Source: Pseudomonadota bacterium
Lineage (GTDB): Bacteria > Pseudomonadota > Gammaproteobacteria > JAKAQQ01
Direction of reading: 5' to 3'
DNA length: 45,110 bases
Assembly: GCA_021798795.1 (NCBI GenBank)
Contig: JAJZBR010000004.1
Span: forward strand, 1-45,110
Translations under genes and position numbers: made by a program
Notes under the pieces: model-generated
Databases searched by the model: none
Told to the model about the DNA's origin: nothing
The model's input: only the letters and a program-made list of their open reading frames with translations
In this document: positions 27,061-36,206 of the stretch, in pieces
Layout of the letters: every line of letters begins with the position of its first letter
Numbering within the stretch: the first letter of the stretch is position 1

Positions 27061-28218
27061 TCAGGGCACGCCCGGGTGGTACTCCAGAAACCGCTCCACA
27101 ATCTCCCGATAGATTTCGAAAAGCGTTTGAAGATCCCTTATTGAAACGCGCTCATCGGGTGCATGGAGCCGTTCACTCACAAGGCCGAGTTCGATGACTT
27201 CTGAACCCTGATCTGAAAAAAACCGGCCATCGGATGTTCCGCCATCGACGCGGAGTTCGGGATCATGACCCAGCTTGATGTGGAGGACTTCTCTTGCGCA
27301 AGCCCGAAGCCTGCCAGGGGATGAAAGATAGGGTTTTGCAGAACGGCGCCAGAGAAGTTCGTGAGGTTCGGGTATGGCCTCAAGCAGAGTCTGGATGTGG
27401 CGTTCCAGTTTCTGATTCGAGAGGGTGGGAGGATAGCGGAGGTTGAATGTGGCGCATGCTTCTGCTGGGATGACGTTCCGGCCGATGCAGTCGCTTGTAA
27501 TCGATGTCACATGGAAACTGAGAGGCGGGAAGATGGATTCTCCGGTTGGCAGATCCAGGCTCAGACACTGGTTGAGAAAAGCGATCAGCCGGTGTACGAC
27601 ATTGGCCTGAGCCGGGACATAACCCACATGCCCGCTCTGGCCCTCGATCCGGATCTCTCCGCTCAGGGATCCTCTCCGCCCGATACGAAGCGCATCGCCA
27701 GCCCGCGCTCTTGAGGAGGGTTCACCGATGATCGCTCCCGTTACCGTGATCCCCTGTTCGTGAAGTCGAGAGAGCACCCTGGATGTTCCATCGACCGCTT
27801 CTCCCTCCTCATCGCTCGTCACCAAAAGTGCCAAGGTTCCGGCATGCTCCGGGCAGGCCGTGACCCAGGCCACGGCCGCCTCGACCATGGCGGCCAGGGC
27901 GCCCTTCATGTCGACGGCGCCACGCCCGAAGAGCCAATCTCCGCGCACGATGCCAGCAAAAGGCGGAACCGTCCAGCGCGATTCCGGGCCAGGCGGGACA
28001 ACGTCACTGTGTCCCGCAAAAACCAGAATCGGCGATCCCTGTCCGTGGGTCGCCCAGAGGTTGGATACGGGACCGAAGTCCAAGTGCTCGATTACAAATC
28101 CCGCCTGAGTGAGTCGATCGGCGATCAGTGTTTGACACCCGGCATCGTCGGGTGTGATCGAGGGACGCTCGATCAGCTGCTGGGCCAAGGTTATGACGGG
28201 GTCCGCTCGATTGCTCAT
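27061..28218 (-). CDS. dapE: Succinyl-diaminopimelate desuccinylase
   Basis: This 385-residue M20 metallopeptidase-fold enzyme releases LL-diaminopimelate for lysine and peptidoglycan synthesis. The zinc ligands and catalytic residues are present: H70 and D72 (FAGHSDVVPPG), D103 (GRGAVDMKG), E137/E138 (SDEEGEA), and GGTSDGRF near the C terminus. It overlaps the upstream dapD by 4 bases and is last in the dapC-dapD-dapE operon. Confidence 0.96.
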   Translation of the reverse strand: MSNRADPVITLAQQLIERPSITPDDAGCQTLIADRLTQAGFVIEHLDFGPVSNLWATHGQGSPILVFAGHSDVVPPGPESRWTVPPFAGIVRGDWLFGRGAVDMKGALAAMVEAAVAWVTACPEHAGTLALLVTSDEEGEAVDGTSRVLSRLHEQGITVTGAIIGEPSSRARAGDALRIGRRGSLSGEIRIEGQSGHVGYVPAQANVVHRLIAFLNQCLSLDLPTGESIFPPLSFHVTSITSDCIGRNVIPAEACATFNLRYPPTLSNQKLERHIQTLLEAIPEPHELLWRRSAKPYLSSPGRLRACAREVLHIKLGHDPELRVDGGTSDGRFFSDQGSEVIELGLVSERLHAPDERVSIRDLQTLFEIYREIVERFLEYHPGVP

Positions 28219-29042
28219 TCGATGTCACGGAGGATTGCGTTGAGACCGACACGTTCGCGAGTTCTGGCATCGACCCGTTTGACGATGACCGCGCACTGCA
28301 ATGCATAGCGTCCGTCACTTCCGGGATACGTACCCGGCACGACGACAGCATCTTCGGGGATATGGCCATAGCTCACGGCACCGCTCTGGCGATCCACGAT
28401 GCGGGTACTTTTGCCCAGAAAAAGCCCCATGGCCAGAACCGCACCCCGATGAATCATCATCCCTTCTGCAATTTCAGAACGGGCGCCGATAAAACAGTCG
28501 TCTTCGATGATGACCGGTTCAGTCTGGACAGGTTCCAGCACACCTCCGATGCCGACGCCACCCGAGATATGAACCCGGTTGCCGACCTGTGCACCCGACC
28601 CAATGGTCGCCCAAGTGTCGATTAGGCAGTCGTCTCCAATGTAGGCACCTATATTGACATAGCAGGGCATGAGAATCGTTCGTTCTCCAATGTGGGCACC
28701 TTCACGTATGGTTGCAGGAGGAACCACACGGCAGCGCCGCCGGGACCAATAGTCAGGCTCCCCGAATGATTGAAGCTGGATTTTGTCGTACCAAGACTGG
28801 AGTGGACCCGTCATGCTCCGGCTGTTTCGGAACTGGAACAGGAGCAAGATTCCGGATTGAACCCAGCCATTGGTTATCCAGCCGTCGGCCGATGGGTTTG
28901 CGACCCGGACTGTGCCGTCTTCGAGTTCCCGCAAGAGCCAGTCGAGAGCCGGATCAAGCTCAACCGGCAGGGTGCCGGATGTGAGGTTCTCCCGGTGATT
29001 CCAGTAGTGGACAATGAGCTGCCGTGCTTCGTGCTCTTGCAT
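28215..29042 (-). CDS. dapD: Tetrahydrodipicolinate N-succinyltransferase
   Basis: The 275-residue left-handed beta-helix transferase adds succinate to tetrahydrodipicolinate. The hexapeptide-repeat region runs from about 105 to 220 (VVPPATIREGAHIG, MPCYVNIGAYIGDD, DTWATIGSGAQVG), with the family's HISGGVGIGGVLEP segment. Length matches E. coli DapD (274). It overlaps dapE downstream and dapC upstream by 4 bases and 1 base. Confidence 0.97.
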   Translation of the reverse strand: MQEHEARQLIVHYWNHRENLTSGTLPVELDPALDWLLRELEDGTVRVANPSADGWITNGWVQSGILLLFQFRNSRSMTGPLQSWYDKIQLQSFGEPDYWSRRRCRVVPPATIREGAHIGERTILMPCYVNIGAYIGDDCLIDTWATIGSGAQVGNRVHISGGVGIGGVLEPVQTEPVIIEDDCFIGARSEIAEGMMIHRGAVLAMGLFLGKSTRIVDRQSGAVSYGHIPEDAVVVPGTYPGSDGRYALQCAVIVKRVDARTRERVGLNAILRDIE

Positions 29043-30241
29043 CAGTAGTGCCGCTCGACGAAACTCCGGATCCGTGTGAGCGCCTCACTGGTTTCTGCGA
29101 GATCCGGTACGAGTGAGATACGGACCCGATTGCCTCCCGGGTCTCCTTGGGGCGTTGACCGGGAGAGATAGATACCGGGTAGTGTCAGGACTCCTTCTTC
29201 CGCATGGAGCTTGCGCGCAAATTGCTCCTCGTTCTCTGGAACAGTCGGCCACAGATAAAACCCAGCCGGCGGAATCTCGAGAGGCAGGACGGGCTTCAGA
29301 ATCACCTCGGCCGCGTGGAATTTCTGTCGGTAAAGTGCGCGGTTTGAGGCGACATGGGTTTCATCCCGCCAGGCCCAAATACTGGCTTTTTGAACGGGTA
29401 TGGGAAGCGCGCACCCGTGATAAGTCCGGTATCGGTGGAATGCCTCGATGAGGCGCGGGTCGCCCGCGACAAATCCGGACCGCAATCCCGGAACACTCGA
29501 ACGCTTGGACAGACTGTGAAAAACAACGATGCGTTCAAATCGATCGCGGCCCAGACGCACTGCAGCGTCGAGAATACCTAATGGGGGCCGGGCTTCATCG
29601 CAATACAGTTCGCTGTAACATTCATCTGCTGCGACAACGAAGTCGTATCGGTCGGCAAGCTCCAGAACGTTTTCGTAGAACGAGAGTTGAAGCACGGTTC
29701 CGGTGGGATTCCCTGGCGAACAGAGATAAAGCAACTGGCATCGCTTCCAGATATCCTTTGGGATCGCATCCAGTTCAGGGATATATCCGGTATTGGAAAA
29801 CGTATTCAGGAAAACCGGCTGAGCTCCGGCCAGGATCGCCGCACCCTCATAGATCTGATAAAACGGGTTGGGCATAGCGACTACAGGCGCCTGACGCGAG
29901 TCGATGATGGTCTGCGCGAACGCAAATAGCCCCTCGCGCGTACCCGATACGGGTAGAATCTGCGTATCAGGGTTGAGCGTGCCCGATTTCAGAGAAAACC
30001 GTCGCGTCGCCCAGTCAGAAATCGCATTCCTGAGTTCAGCCTCCCCTCGTGCCGTCGGGTAGCGACCGAGGTCAGACAATGATTCCTGCAGGTGCCTGAC
30101 CAGCGCAGGAGGCGGGTCGTGGCGGGGTTCTCCGATCGACATCCGGATCAGACTCCGCCCCTTCGGGGGAGGGGCGTTCGCGGTCAAGCGTGTCAGACGC
30201 TCGAAGGGATAGGGCAACAGGGCATCAAGATTGGGATTCAC
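29042..30241 (-). CDS. dapC: Succinyldiaminopimelate transaminase
   Basis: This 399-residue class I/II PLP aminotransferase carries the PLP lysine K246 in FHSLSKRSSVPGLRSGF and the SPGNPTG and ADECYSE motifs. In betaproteobacteria and several gammaproteobacteria this clade, encoded next to dapD, makes N-succinyl-LL-diaminopimelate. The dapC-dapD-dapE order gives three consecutive steps of the succinylase route. It starts with ATG 76 bases after map. Confidence 0.93.
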   Translation of the reverse strand: MNPNLDALLPYPFERLTRLTANAPPPKGRSLIRMSIGEPRHDPPPALVRHLQESLSDLGRYPTARGEAELRNAISDWATRRFSLKSGTLNPDTQILPVSGTREGLFAFAQTIIDSRQAPVVAMPNPFYQIYEGAAILAGAQPVFLNTFSNTGYIPELDAIPKDIWKRCQLLYLCSPGNPTGTVLQLSFYENVLELADRYDFVVAADECYSELYCDEARPPLGILDAAVRLGRDRFERIVVFHSLSKRSSVPGLRSGFVAGDPRLIEAFHRYRTYHGCALPIPVQKASIWAWRDETHVASNRALYRQKFHAAEVILKPVLPLEIPPAGFYLWPTVPENEEQFARKLHAEEGVLTLPGIYLSRSTPQGDPGGNRVRISLVPDLAETSEALTRIRSFVERHY

Positions 30242-30317
30242 ATTGGGTCTCGGCAGTGTTGAGGTTGGGCGCCTGGGAGATCACGATCCTGACTCGTCGG
30301 ATCGGATTTGAAACAGA

Positions 30318-31130
30318 TTAACGGAGCAGGTGACTGGCGAGGCTCCGGCAATCAGGCCGTCCCAGTGTTTCCTGTTCGTAGGCTGACCAAGTGAGTATCT
30401 CATGCCCTTCTTCGGTTACGAGTAGGGTATGTTCCCACTGGGCCGAGAGTGAATGATCGCGTGTCACGACGGTCCAGCCATCAGGGAGTGTTTTGACGAA
30501 GCGTTTGCCTGCGTTCAGCATGGGTTCGATGGTGAAAATCATTCCTGGAACGAGCTCGACACCTGTCCCCATGCTCCCATAGTGAAGCACCTGGGGATCT
30601 TCGTGGAACGCCTGGCCAATTCCGTGCCCGCAATATTCCCGAACCACCGAAACCCCATTCTCGCTGGCATAGCGCTGGATAACAGATCCGATGTCGCCAA
30701 GGTATCGCCCGGGTCCGACCACTTGAATCCCGAGAAACAGCGCCATGCGAGTGGTCTCAACCAGACGCTTGGCCAAAATGCCCGGTTCTCCCACGAAGTA
30801 CATTCGGCTCGCATCGCCATGCCAGCCATCCAAAATGACTGTCACGTCAATATTCACGATATCGCCTGACTTGAGTTTCTTCGTTCCGGGAATACCATGG
30901 CAGACGACATGATTGACAGACGTGCAGATCGATTTTGGGAAACCGCGGTAATGGAGAGGTGCGGGGCGCGCCCCCTGGCTTACGATGTAGTTGTGACAAA
31001 GGTCGTTCAACTCACCGGTTGTCACTCCGGGCTGGACGGCCTGCGCAGCCTGGTTGAGGGTCTCGGCCGTCAGCTGGCACGCCCGCCGCATCGCCTCCTG
31101 CTCGGCCCCGTTTTTCAGGATGATCGGCAT
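30318..31130 (-). CDS. map: Methionine aminopeptidase, type I
   Basis: This 270-residue pita-bread-fold metallopeptidase removes initiator Met. All five metal ligands are visible (D95, D106, H169, E202, E233), along with the substrate-binding H78 (VVCHGIPG). It is divergent from rpsB, a widely conserved arrangement. In many proteobacteria glnD lies between map and dapC; here only 76 non-coding bases do. Confidence 0.97.
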   Translation of the reverse strand: MPIILKNGAEQEAMRRACQLTAETLNQAAQAVQPGVTTGELNDLCHNYIVSQGARPAPLHYRGFPKSICTSVNHVVCHGIPGTKKLKSGDIVNIDVTVILDGWHGDASRMYFVGEPGILAKRLVETTRMALFLGIQVVGPGRYLGDIGSVIQRYASENGVSVVREYCGHGIGQAFHEDPQVLHYGSMGTGVELVPGMIFTIEPMLNAGKRFVKTLPDGWTVVTRDHSLSAQWEHTLLVTEEGHEILTWSAYEQETLGRPDCRSLASHLLR

Positions 31131-31183
31131 CCTTAGTGGTTCCGGTACCGGGAATCCCCCACGGGGGGCTGCTGGGTGTTCAT

Positions 31184-31213
31184 TTGATTCGAGGATCCGC
31201 TTTGTGTTATAAA
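31184..31213 (+). promoter_or_regulatory. Sigma-70 promoter of the rpsB operon
   Basis: -35 TTGATT (31184-31189) and -10 TATAAA (31208-31213) are separated by 18 bases. A start near 31220 gives a leader of about 205 nt before rpsB. Confidence 0.65.
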
Positions 31214-31219
31214 ACTAGC

Positions 31220-31425
31220 TCAATTGTTTCAGGTTCTGTGACCGAGAGCAACCCGTGGCCCTCAGCCGGAGCCGCCCCTCCGGGCGGATTGGGCGAGAGG
31301 GGTTCTGCGGGTCAGTATATCCATCCCAAACACCACACATGAGTCATAACCGGACGCCGGGTGCCCAGATCGACTGGGTCGCGGATCGGGATTCATGGAG
31401 GGTTAACCCGGAGAGCATGACCAAA
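31220..31425 (+). promoter_or_regulatory. Long rpsB 5' leader, candidate S2 autoregulatory region
   Basis: The leader contains a 6-bp GC hairpin CCGCCC-CTCC-GGGCGG (31272-31287) and a smaller hairpin CCCAG-ATCGA-CTGGG (31364-31378). In E. coli the rpsB leader is long, structured and bound by S2 to repress rpsB-tsf translation. Similarity of position and size suggests the same here; conserved primary motifs were not confirmed. Confidence 0.4.
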
Positions 31426-32430
31426 ATGGCTGAAGTAACGATGCGTGCAATGCTGGAGGCAGGTGCCCATTTCGGACACCAGACCCGGTTCCGCAACCCA
31501 AAAATGAGTCCCTATATTTTTGGCGAGCGCAATAAAATCCATATCATTAACCTCGAAAAGACACTGCCCATGTTTCGCGGCGTCCTGGATTTTGTCCGCC
31601 AACTGGCGAATGATGGAGGGGTTGTGGTTTTTGTGGGTACGAAACGTGCCGCACGGGATCCAATCGCGCAGGCTGCTTTGCGCTGCGAGATGCCTTATGT
31701 CAACCAGAGGTGGTTAGGCGGGACGCTGACCAACTTTCGGACGCTGCGCCAGTCGGTCCGTAGGCTGGCCGATCTCAGGACGATGGCTGACGATGGAACG
31801 CTCGAGCGTCTGTCGAAACGCGAGAGTTCGAAGATCAAACGTGAAATGGACAAGCTGGAACGTGCGCTTGGCGGAATCCAAAAAATGGAAAACCTGCCTG
31901 ATGCGCTCTTTGTGATCGATGTGGGCAAGGAGAGCATCGCCGTACGCGAGGCCAACCGGCTCAACATCCCGGTCATCGCTGTGGTGGACACGAACTACAG
32001 CCCTGAACCCATTCAATATATGTTCCCAGGCAACGACGATGCGATCAGTGCGATTGCGCTCTATGCGAACGCCGTATCCGATGCAATCATCGAGGGACGT
32101 GCCCTTGCACCCATGGCAGAAGTGAATGGGGAGGAGTTTGTCGAACTGGATGGATCCGGTGAACCGATGGCACCGGCGGATAAACCGGGTCGACCGGCGC
32201 GTACCCGCAAGATTCGTACTGCGAACACAGGCCGGGGGGGGCGTCCTACCGTGGCCGCTGCACCCGTCACGGCGAGCATCCCGGATGAGACATCCGCATC
32301 AACCGGAGATCCGATGGCGACTCCGCCCGTGGAAGAGAGTGTTGCGCCGAAACCAGAATCCACGAAGCGCCGCCGCCGCCGCACAGTTTCTCCATCCGGC
32401 AGTGAACCCCCGGAGCAGGGAAATGACTGA
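31426..32430 (+). CDS. rpsB: 30S ribosomal protein S2, with long C-terminal extension
   Basis: Residues 1 to ~230 are a standard S2 ([59 protein letters not shown]). The protein then continues ~95 residues beyond E. coli S2 (241 aa; 334 here) in a Pro/Ala/Arg-rich, probably disordered tail ending in a basic patch (KRRRRRTV). ATG 31426 is favoured, with GGAGAG 10 bases upstream and the usual MAxVxMRxML start; ATG 31417 is an alternative. The stop lies inside tsf. Confidence 0.96.
   Translation: MAEVTMRAMLEAGAHFGHQTRFRNPKMSPYIFGERNKIHIINLEKTLPMFRGVLDFVRQLANDGGVVVFVGTKRAARDPIAQAALRCEMPYVNQRWLGGTLTNFRTLRQSVRRLADLRTMADDGTLERLSKRESSKIKREMDKLERALGGIQKMENLPDALFVIDVGKESIAVREANRLNIPVIAVVDTNYSPEPIQYMFPGNDDAISAIALYANAVSDAIIEGRALAPMAEVNGEEFVELDGSGEPMAPADKPGRPARTRKIRTANTGRGGRPTVAAAPVTASIPDETSASTGDPMATPPVEESVAPKPESTKRRRRRTVSPSGSEPPEQGND
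32234..32241 (+). repeat. Poly-G tract (G8) in the rpsB tail
   Basis: Eight consecutive Gs encode part of [10 protein letters not shown] in the S2 extension. The reading frame is intact. Confidence 0.9.
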
Positions 32431-33304
32431 GATTTCGGCTCAGCTGGTTCGTGAGTTGCGTGAACGAACCGGAGTCGGCTTCATGGAGTGTAAAAAAGCA
32501 CTCGTTGAATCCGATGGCGTCATGGATGCCGCATTGACCTATCTTGCAAAAACAGGACAGGCAAAAGCTGACCGTCAGTCTTCCCGGATCGCTGCTGAGG
32601 GCCGGATCGAACTTGCGATCTCGGCAGGGCAGGGGGGGGGGCTCGTAGAAATCAACTCGGAAACCGATTTTGTAGCCTCAAGCGATGATTTTTGCGCTTT
32701 TGCCCGCGAGGTGGCCGCTTTGGTGGCCAATGCCCATCCCCTGTCCATCGACGAACTCATGCAAATGACGGCTGCATCGGGCAAGACGATGGATGAAGAA
32801 CGCAAAGCGTTGATGCTCAGGCTCGGTGAGAATCTTGTGGTTCGGCGTTTCCGTCGATTCGCATCCGAACACCAGCTCTCCGGCTACGTTCACCAAGGTG
32901 GGAAAATCGGTGTCCTGGTCGAACTCGATGGGGGCACTCCCGAGGTTGCTCGTAACCTTGCTCTTCAAATCACTGCCAGCGCACCTCGCTGGCTGACTCC
33001 CGCTCATGTCGACTCCGAATGGCTGGCTAAACAGCGCGAGATAGCTGAGCATCAGGCTCGTGAAAGCGGCAAACCGCCTGAAATTATGCGGAAGATGGTT
33101 GACGGACGGGTCAGAAAGACAATTGAGGAGTTTTCGCTCACCCATCAGGCGTATATCAAGGATCCAGAGATCAATGTGATGACCTATCTCGATCGATCGG
33201 GCGCTCGAGTCGTCGATTATGTCCGTTATGCGGTGGGCGAGGGGATCGAAAAGGAGCGAAAGGATTTTGCCGAAGAAGTGATGGCTCAAGTGAACCGCAG
33301 CTGA
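32423..33304 (+). CDS. tsf: Elongation factor Ts
   Basis: This 293-residue EF-Ts recycles EF-Tu from GDP to GTP form. It has the N-terminal UBA-like domain ([19 protein letters not shown]), the core [10 protein letters not shown], and the C-terminal module region. The ATG at 32423 overlaps the rpsB stop by 8 bases, closer than in E. coli, where the genes are separated. A ten-base G tract at 32632-32641 encodes QGGGLVE and keeps the frame. Confidence 0.97.
   Translation: MTEISAQLVRELRERTGVGFMECKKALVESDGVMDAALTYLAKTGQAKADRQSSRIAAEGRIELAISAGQGGGLVEINSETDFVASSDDFCAFAREVAALVANAHPLSIDELMQMTAASGKTMDEERKALMLRLGENLVVRRFRRFASEHQLSGYVHQGGKIGVLVELDGGTPEVARNLALQITASAPRWLTPAHVDSEWLAKQREIAEHQARESGKPPEIMRKMVDGRVRKTIEEFSLTHQAYIKDPEINVMTYLDRSGARVVDYVRYAVGEGIEKERKDFAEEVMAQVNRS
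32632..32641 (+). repeat. Poly-G tract (G10) in tsf
   Basis: Ten consecutive Gs within the coding region (glycine codons of GQGGGLVE). The downstream protein matches EF-Ts, so the frame shown is the functional one. Confidence 0.92.
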
Positions 33305-33318
33305 TCACGGGGCCGCGG

Positions 33319-34041
33319 GTGGCGCTCAAGTACCGGAGAATTCTTCTCAAGCTCAGTGGTGAAGCGCTGATCGGACGCTCCGATTTCGGGATTGATCCCG
33401 ATGTGCTCCATTTCTGGGCACATGAGATCGCAGCGGCCCAGACGGCCGGCGTGGAGCTCGGAGTCGTTGTAGGCGGCGGAAATTTCTTCCGCGGCGCTGG
33501 CTTGGCCGCAAATGGCATGGACCGGGTTACAGCGGATCAGATGGGAATGCTCGCGACCGTGATGAACAGTCTGGCTTTGCAGGATGCCCTGGAACGAGAT
33601 GGACTCAAGGTTCGAGTGATGTCTGCCATACGGGTTAACCAGATCTGTGAGGATTACATCCGGCGCCGGGCGATTCGGCATCTTGAAAAAGGGCGTATTC
33701 TCGTGTTCGCTGCCGGTACGGGCAATCCATTTTTTACGACTGATACCGCCGCGACCCTGAGAGCCATCGAAATCGGCGCGGAGATACTCCTCAAAGCGAC
33801 TCAGGTGGATGGGGTCTATTCAGGCGATCCGCAAAGCGATGCCGCTGCCATCCGCTATGCTCATATTTCATTTGATGAGTTGCTGAAACGAGGACTTGGA
33901 GTCATGGATGACACGGCAGCCGTCATGTGTCGTGATCACGCCATCCCGGTCCGCGTTTTTGAAACCCGGCATGCGGGCGCTCTGAAAGCAATTGCCGAGG
34001 GAAATGAGGATATCGGAACTTTGGTTGACAACCGGACTTGA
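33319..34041 (+). CDS. pyrH: UMP kinase
   Basis: This 240-residue amino-acid-kinase-fold enzyme phosphorylates UMP to UDP. Typical segments are [50 protein letters not shown] and [13 protein letters not shown]. The start is GTG, 14 bases after tsf. Confidence 0.97.
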   Translation: MALKYRRILLKLSGEALIGRSDFGIDPDVLHFWAHEIAAAQTAGVELGVVVGGGNFFRGAGLAANGMDRVTADQMGMLATVMNSLALQDALERDGLKVRVMSAIRVNQICEDYIRRRAIRHLEKGRILVFAAGTGNPFFTTDTAATLRAIEIGAEILLKATQVDGVYSGDPQSDAAAIRYAHISFDELLKRGLGVMDDTAAVMCRDHAIPVRVFETRHAGALKAIAEGNEDIGTLVDNRT

Positions 34042-34045
34042 CTCT

Positions 34046-34603
34046 ATGTTGGATGATTGGCAGAAAATCACCCGGGAACGCATGCAAAAGGCTCGGTCGA
34101 GCTTGACCGATGCCTTCAGCCGGATCCGCACCGGACGTGCCCAGCCGAGTTTGCTTGACTCGATCATGGTGAGCGTTTACGAGCAACTCATGCCGCTCAA
34201 ACAGCTTGCCAGCATTTCTGCAACCGACGCACGTACGCTCTCCGTCACGCCTTGGGACAAGAGTACGCTGAGCGCGATTGAGAAGGCCTTGAGAGCTTCT
34301 GATCTTGGTCTCAATCCAGTCGTCACGGGCCTCGTCATTCGCCTGCCGCTTCCTGCTCTGAACGAGGAACGCCGTCGGGAACTCGTCAAGGTCGTCCGTC
34401 ACGAAAGCGAACTGGCGCGTGTCGCTGTCCGCAATGTCCGCAGAGATGCTTTGAGCCGACTCAAGCAAGCGCTTAAGGACAAGACCATTACCGAAGATGA
34501 GGAACGACGGGCCGAGGACCTTCTGCAAAAGATGACGGATGCTTTGGTGGGTGAAATTGATCAGGAACTGGCCCGCAAAGAAGCAGAACTCATGGAGGTT
34601 TAG
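34046..34603 (+). CDS. frr: Ribosome recycling factor
   Basis: This 185-residue RRF has the conserved RTGRAQPSLLD, VTPWDKSTLSAIEKA, RLPLPALNEERRRELVK and VRNVRRDAL segments. With EF-G it splits post-termination ribosomes. The ATG at 34046 is 4 bases after the pyrH stop; an in-frame upstream ATG at 33992 lies inside pyrH and is not needed. Confidence 0.97.
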   Translation: MLDDWQKITRERMQKARSSLTDAFSRIRTGRAQPSLLDSIMVSVYEQLMPLKQLASISATDARTLSVTPWDKSTLSAIEKALRASDLGLNPVVTGLVIRLPLPALNEERRRELVKVVRHESELARVAVRNVRRDALSRLKQALKDKTITEDEERRAEDLLQKMTDALVGEIDQELARKEAELMEV

Positions 34604-34609
34604 CCGGAT

Positions 34610-35350
34610 ATGGCCGCGATCCCAACCGAACCGAGGCACGTGGCAGTCATCATGGACGGAAATGGGCGTTGGGCCAGACACCGCGGGCTTCCCCGTTCGG
34701 CGGGTCATCAAGCCGGGCTTGAAGCTGCACGAGAGATTGTCCGCCAGGCGCCGCAACATGGGATTCAGATTCTTTCCCTGTTTGCGTTCTCGAGTGAAAA
34801 TTGGCTCAGACCTAAAACGGAAGTTCATGCCCTGATCCGGTTGTTCGGGCAGGCACTCGAGCAGGAAATCGATCGGCTGGTTCAAAATGGAATTCAGATC
34901 CAGTTCATCGGTGACCGATCGGGGTTTCCCGGTCGGTTACAGGCCGCCATGCTGAATGCCGAGACCGTTTCCGGTGACGGGAAACGGCTGAAACTGGTCA
35001 TTGCAGTAGGTTATGGCGGACGATGGGATCTTTGTCAGGCTGCCCGAATGCTGGTGAGACGGGTTCGCGACGGGACTTTACCCGAGGATCGGATCGATGA
35101 GACCGAGTTCGAGACCTGTCTTGCAACTGGCGGGTTGCCGGATCCTGACCTTTTTATTCGTACGGGAGGGGAACGCCGCATCAGCAACTTCCTGCTTTGG
35201 AACCTGGCCTACAGTGAACTTTATTTCTCCGACACGCTCTGGCCCGATTTCACGGTTGCCCATTTCGAGGAAGCGTTGAATGATTATCGGGGTCGTCAGC
35301 GCCGCTTTGGCCGAACGCCCGGCCAGGTCCGCTGCGGTCGGCAGGCCTGA
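34610..35350 (+). CDS. uppS: Undecaprenyl diphosphate synthase
   Basis: This 246-residue cis-prenyltransferase makes the C55 carrier lipid for peptidoglycan and O-antigen. Present are the catalytic D16 in VIMDGNGRWA, HQAGLEAAREIV, FAFSSENWLRP, and DLFIRTGGERRISNFLLWNLAYSE (shown as DLFIRTGGERRIS then NFLLWNLAYSE). Its stop overlaps the cdsA start (TGATG by one base). Confidence 0.97.
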   Translation: MAAIPTEPRHVAVIMDGNGRWARHRGLPRSAGHQAGLEAAREIVRQAPQHGIQILSLFAFSSENWLRPKTEVHALIRLFGQALEQEIDRLVQNGIQIQFIGDRSGFPGRLQAAMLNAETVSGDGKRLKLVIAVGYGGRWDLCQAARMLVRRVRDGTLPEDRIDETEFETCLATGGLPDPDLFIRTGGERRISNFLLWNLAYSELYFSDTLWPDFTVAHFEEALNDYRGRQRRFGRTPGQVRCGRQA

Positions 35351-36138
35351 TGGACCGGAACCGGATTGTGACCGCTCTGGTGCTTGCCCCGATCGCAGTG
35401 CTGATCGCGCTAGGGGCCTCGAGCGGCTGGATTGCCTTGCTGTATGGGATCTTGATTATCCTCGGGGCATTCGAGTGGTCAGGCTTCATTCAGGCTTCAA
35501 TCGTTGTGCGCGTGCTCTTCGCAGTCCTGGTGATGGCCGCGATCCTCTTGCTCTGGCGGTATCGCCCGACTGCCTGGATGACGCTGACCCATGGAATCGC
35601 GATTGGGTGGATCCTGGTGCCGATCCTGCTCATCTGGAGACGGGCACCCATCAGTCATTTCTGGACTCTCGCAATCGGATTCGTGGTGCTGATTGCAGCC
35701 TGGTGTGCACTGGTGGCCCTGGCCGGTCCATTTGAGGCTCAGGATCACCTGCTCCTCGCATTCCTTCTGCTCGTCTGGGGTGCGGATTCGGGTGCTTATA
35801 TCATTGGCCGCACCTATGGCCGGCACCCTCTGGCGCCTCGAATCAGCCCCCATAAGACCTGGGAAGGGTTTGGGGGGGGGGCGCTGGCTGTGAGCCTCGC
35901 GATTCTGATCCTGTGGCTTTTCCTCGGGATTGATTTTTGGGCCGGATGCTTCCTGGGAGGGGTAGTTTTTATTTTTGCCATCATCGGCGACCTCTTCGAG
36001 AGTTGCTTCAAGCGTTGGGGCGGACTGAAGGACAGTGGTCGGCTGTTTCCCGGGCATGGCGGTGTACTCGACCGGATCGACAGCTGGATCGCGGCGGCAC
36101 CGGTGTTTCTCATCTGTTCGAGATGGTTGTTTCGATGA
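35350..36138 (+). CDS. cdsA: Phosphatidate cytidylyltransferase (CDP-DAG synthase)
   Basis: This 262-residue polytopic membrane enzyme has about 7-8 hydrophobic helices and the family signature near the C terminus (KDSGRLFPGHGGVLDRIDS). It makes CDP-diacylglycerol for phospholipids. A ten-base G tract (35872-35881) encodes the conserved KTWEGFGGG turn. The stop overlaps the ATG of a 23-codon frame that leads to rseP. Confidence 0.95.
   Translation: MDRNRIVTALVLAPIAVLIALGASSGWIALLYGILIILGAFEWSGFIQASIVVRVLFAVLVMAAILLLWRYRPTAWMTLTHGIAIGWILVPILLIWRRAPISHFWTLAIGFVVLIAAWCALVALAGPFEAQDHLLLAFLLLVWGADSGAYIIGRTYGRHPLAPRISPHKTWEGFGGGALAVSLAILILWLFLGIDFWAGCFLGGVVFIFAIIGDLFESCFKRWGGLKDSGRLFPGHGGVLDRIDSWIAAAPVFLICSRWLFR
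35872..35881 (+). repeat. Poly-G tract (G10) in cdsA
   Basis: Ten consecutive Gs encode the glycines after WEGF, a conserved cdsA segment. The reading frame is intact. Confidence 0.92.
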
Positions 36139-36206
36139 AGCGCTTTAGCCACATTCGACATCGTGACCGATCAACCGGTGCGTACGCCGGGAGCGCTCAT
36201 TCATGA
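36135..36206 (+). CDS. 23-codon micro-ORF bridging cdsA and rseP (possible dxr relic)
   Basis: An ATG overlaps the cdsA stop (ATGA at 36135-36138), and the frame ends in a TGA overlapping the rseP ATG (ATGA at 36203-36206). The product is MKRFSHIRHRDRSTG followed by AYAGSAHS. dxr normally occupies this exact site, and DXR proteins begin with MK, a short strand and a GSTGSIG loop; the MKR start and STG could be remnants after an internal deletion. This resemblance is too short to prove. It may only serve translational coupling. Confidence 0.35.
   Translation: MKRFSHIRHRDRSTGAYAGSAHS

Noticed and set aside
26391-27101. 236-residue minus-strand open frame
   Set aside because: Antisense to phoU and dsbB; composition is not protein-like.
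33923-34885. 320-residue minus-strand open frame
   Set aside because: It lies entirely antisense to pyrH, frr and uppS, which have clear homology; it has no recognisable motif.
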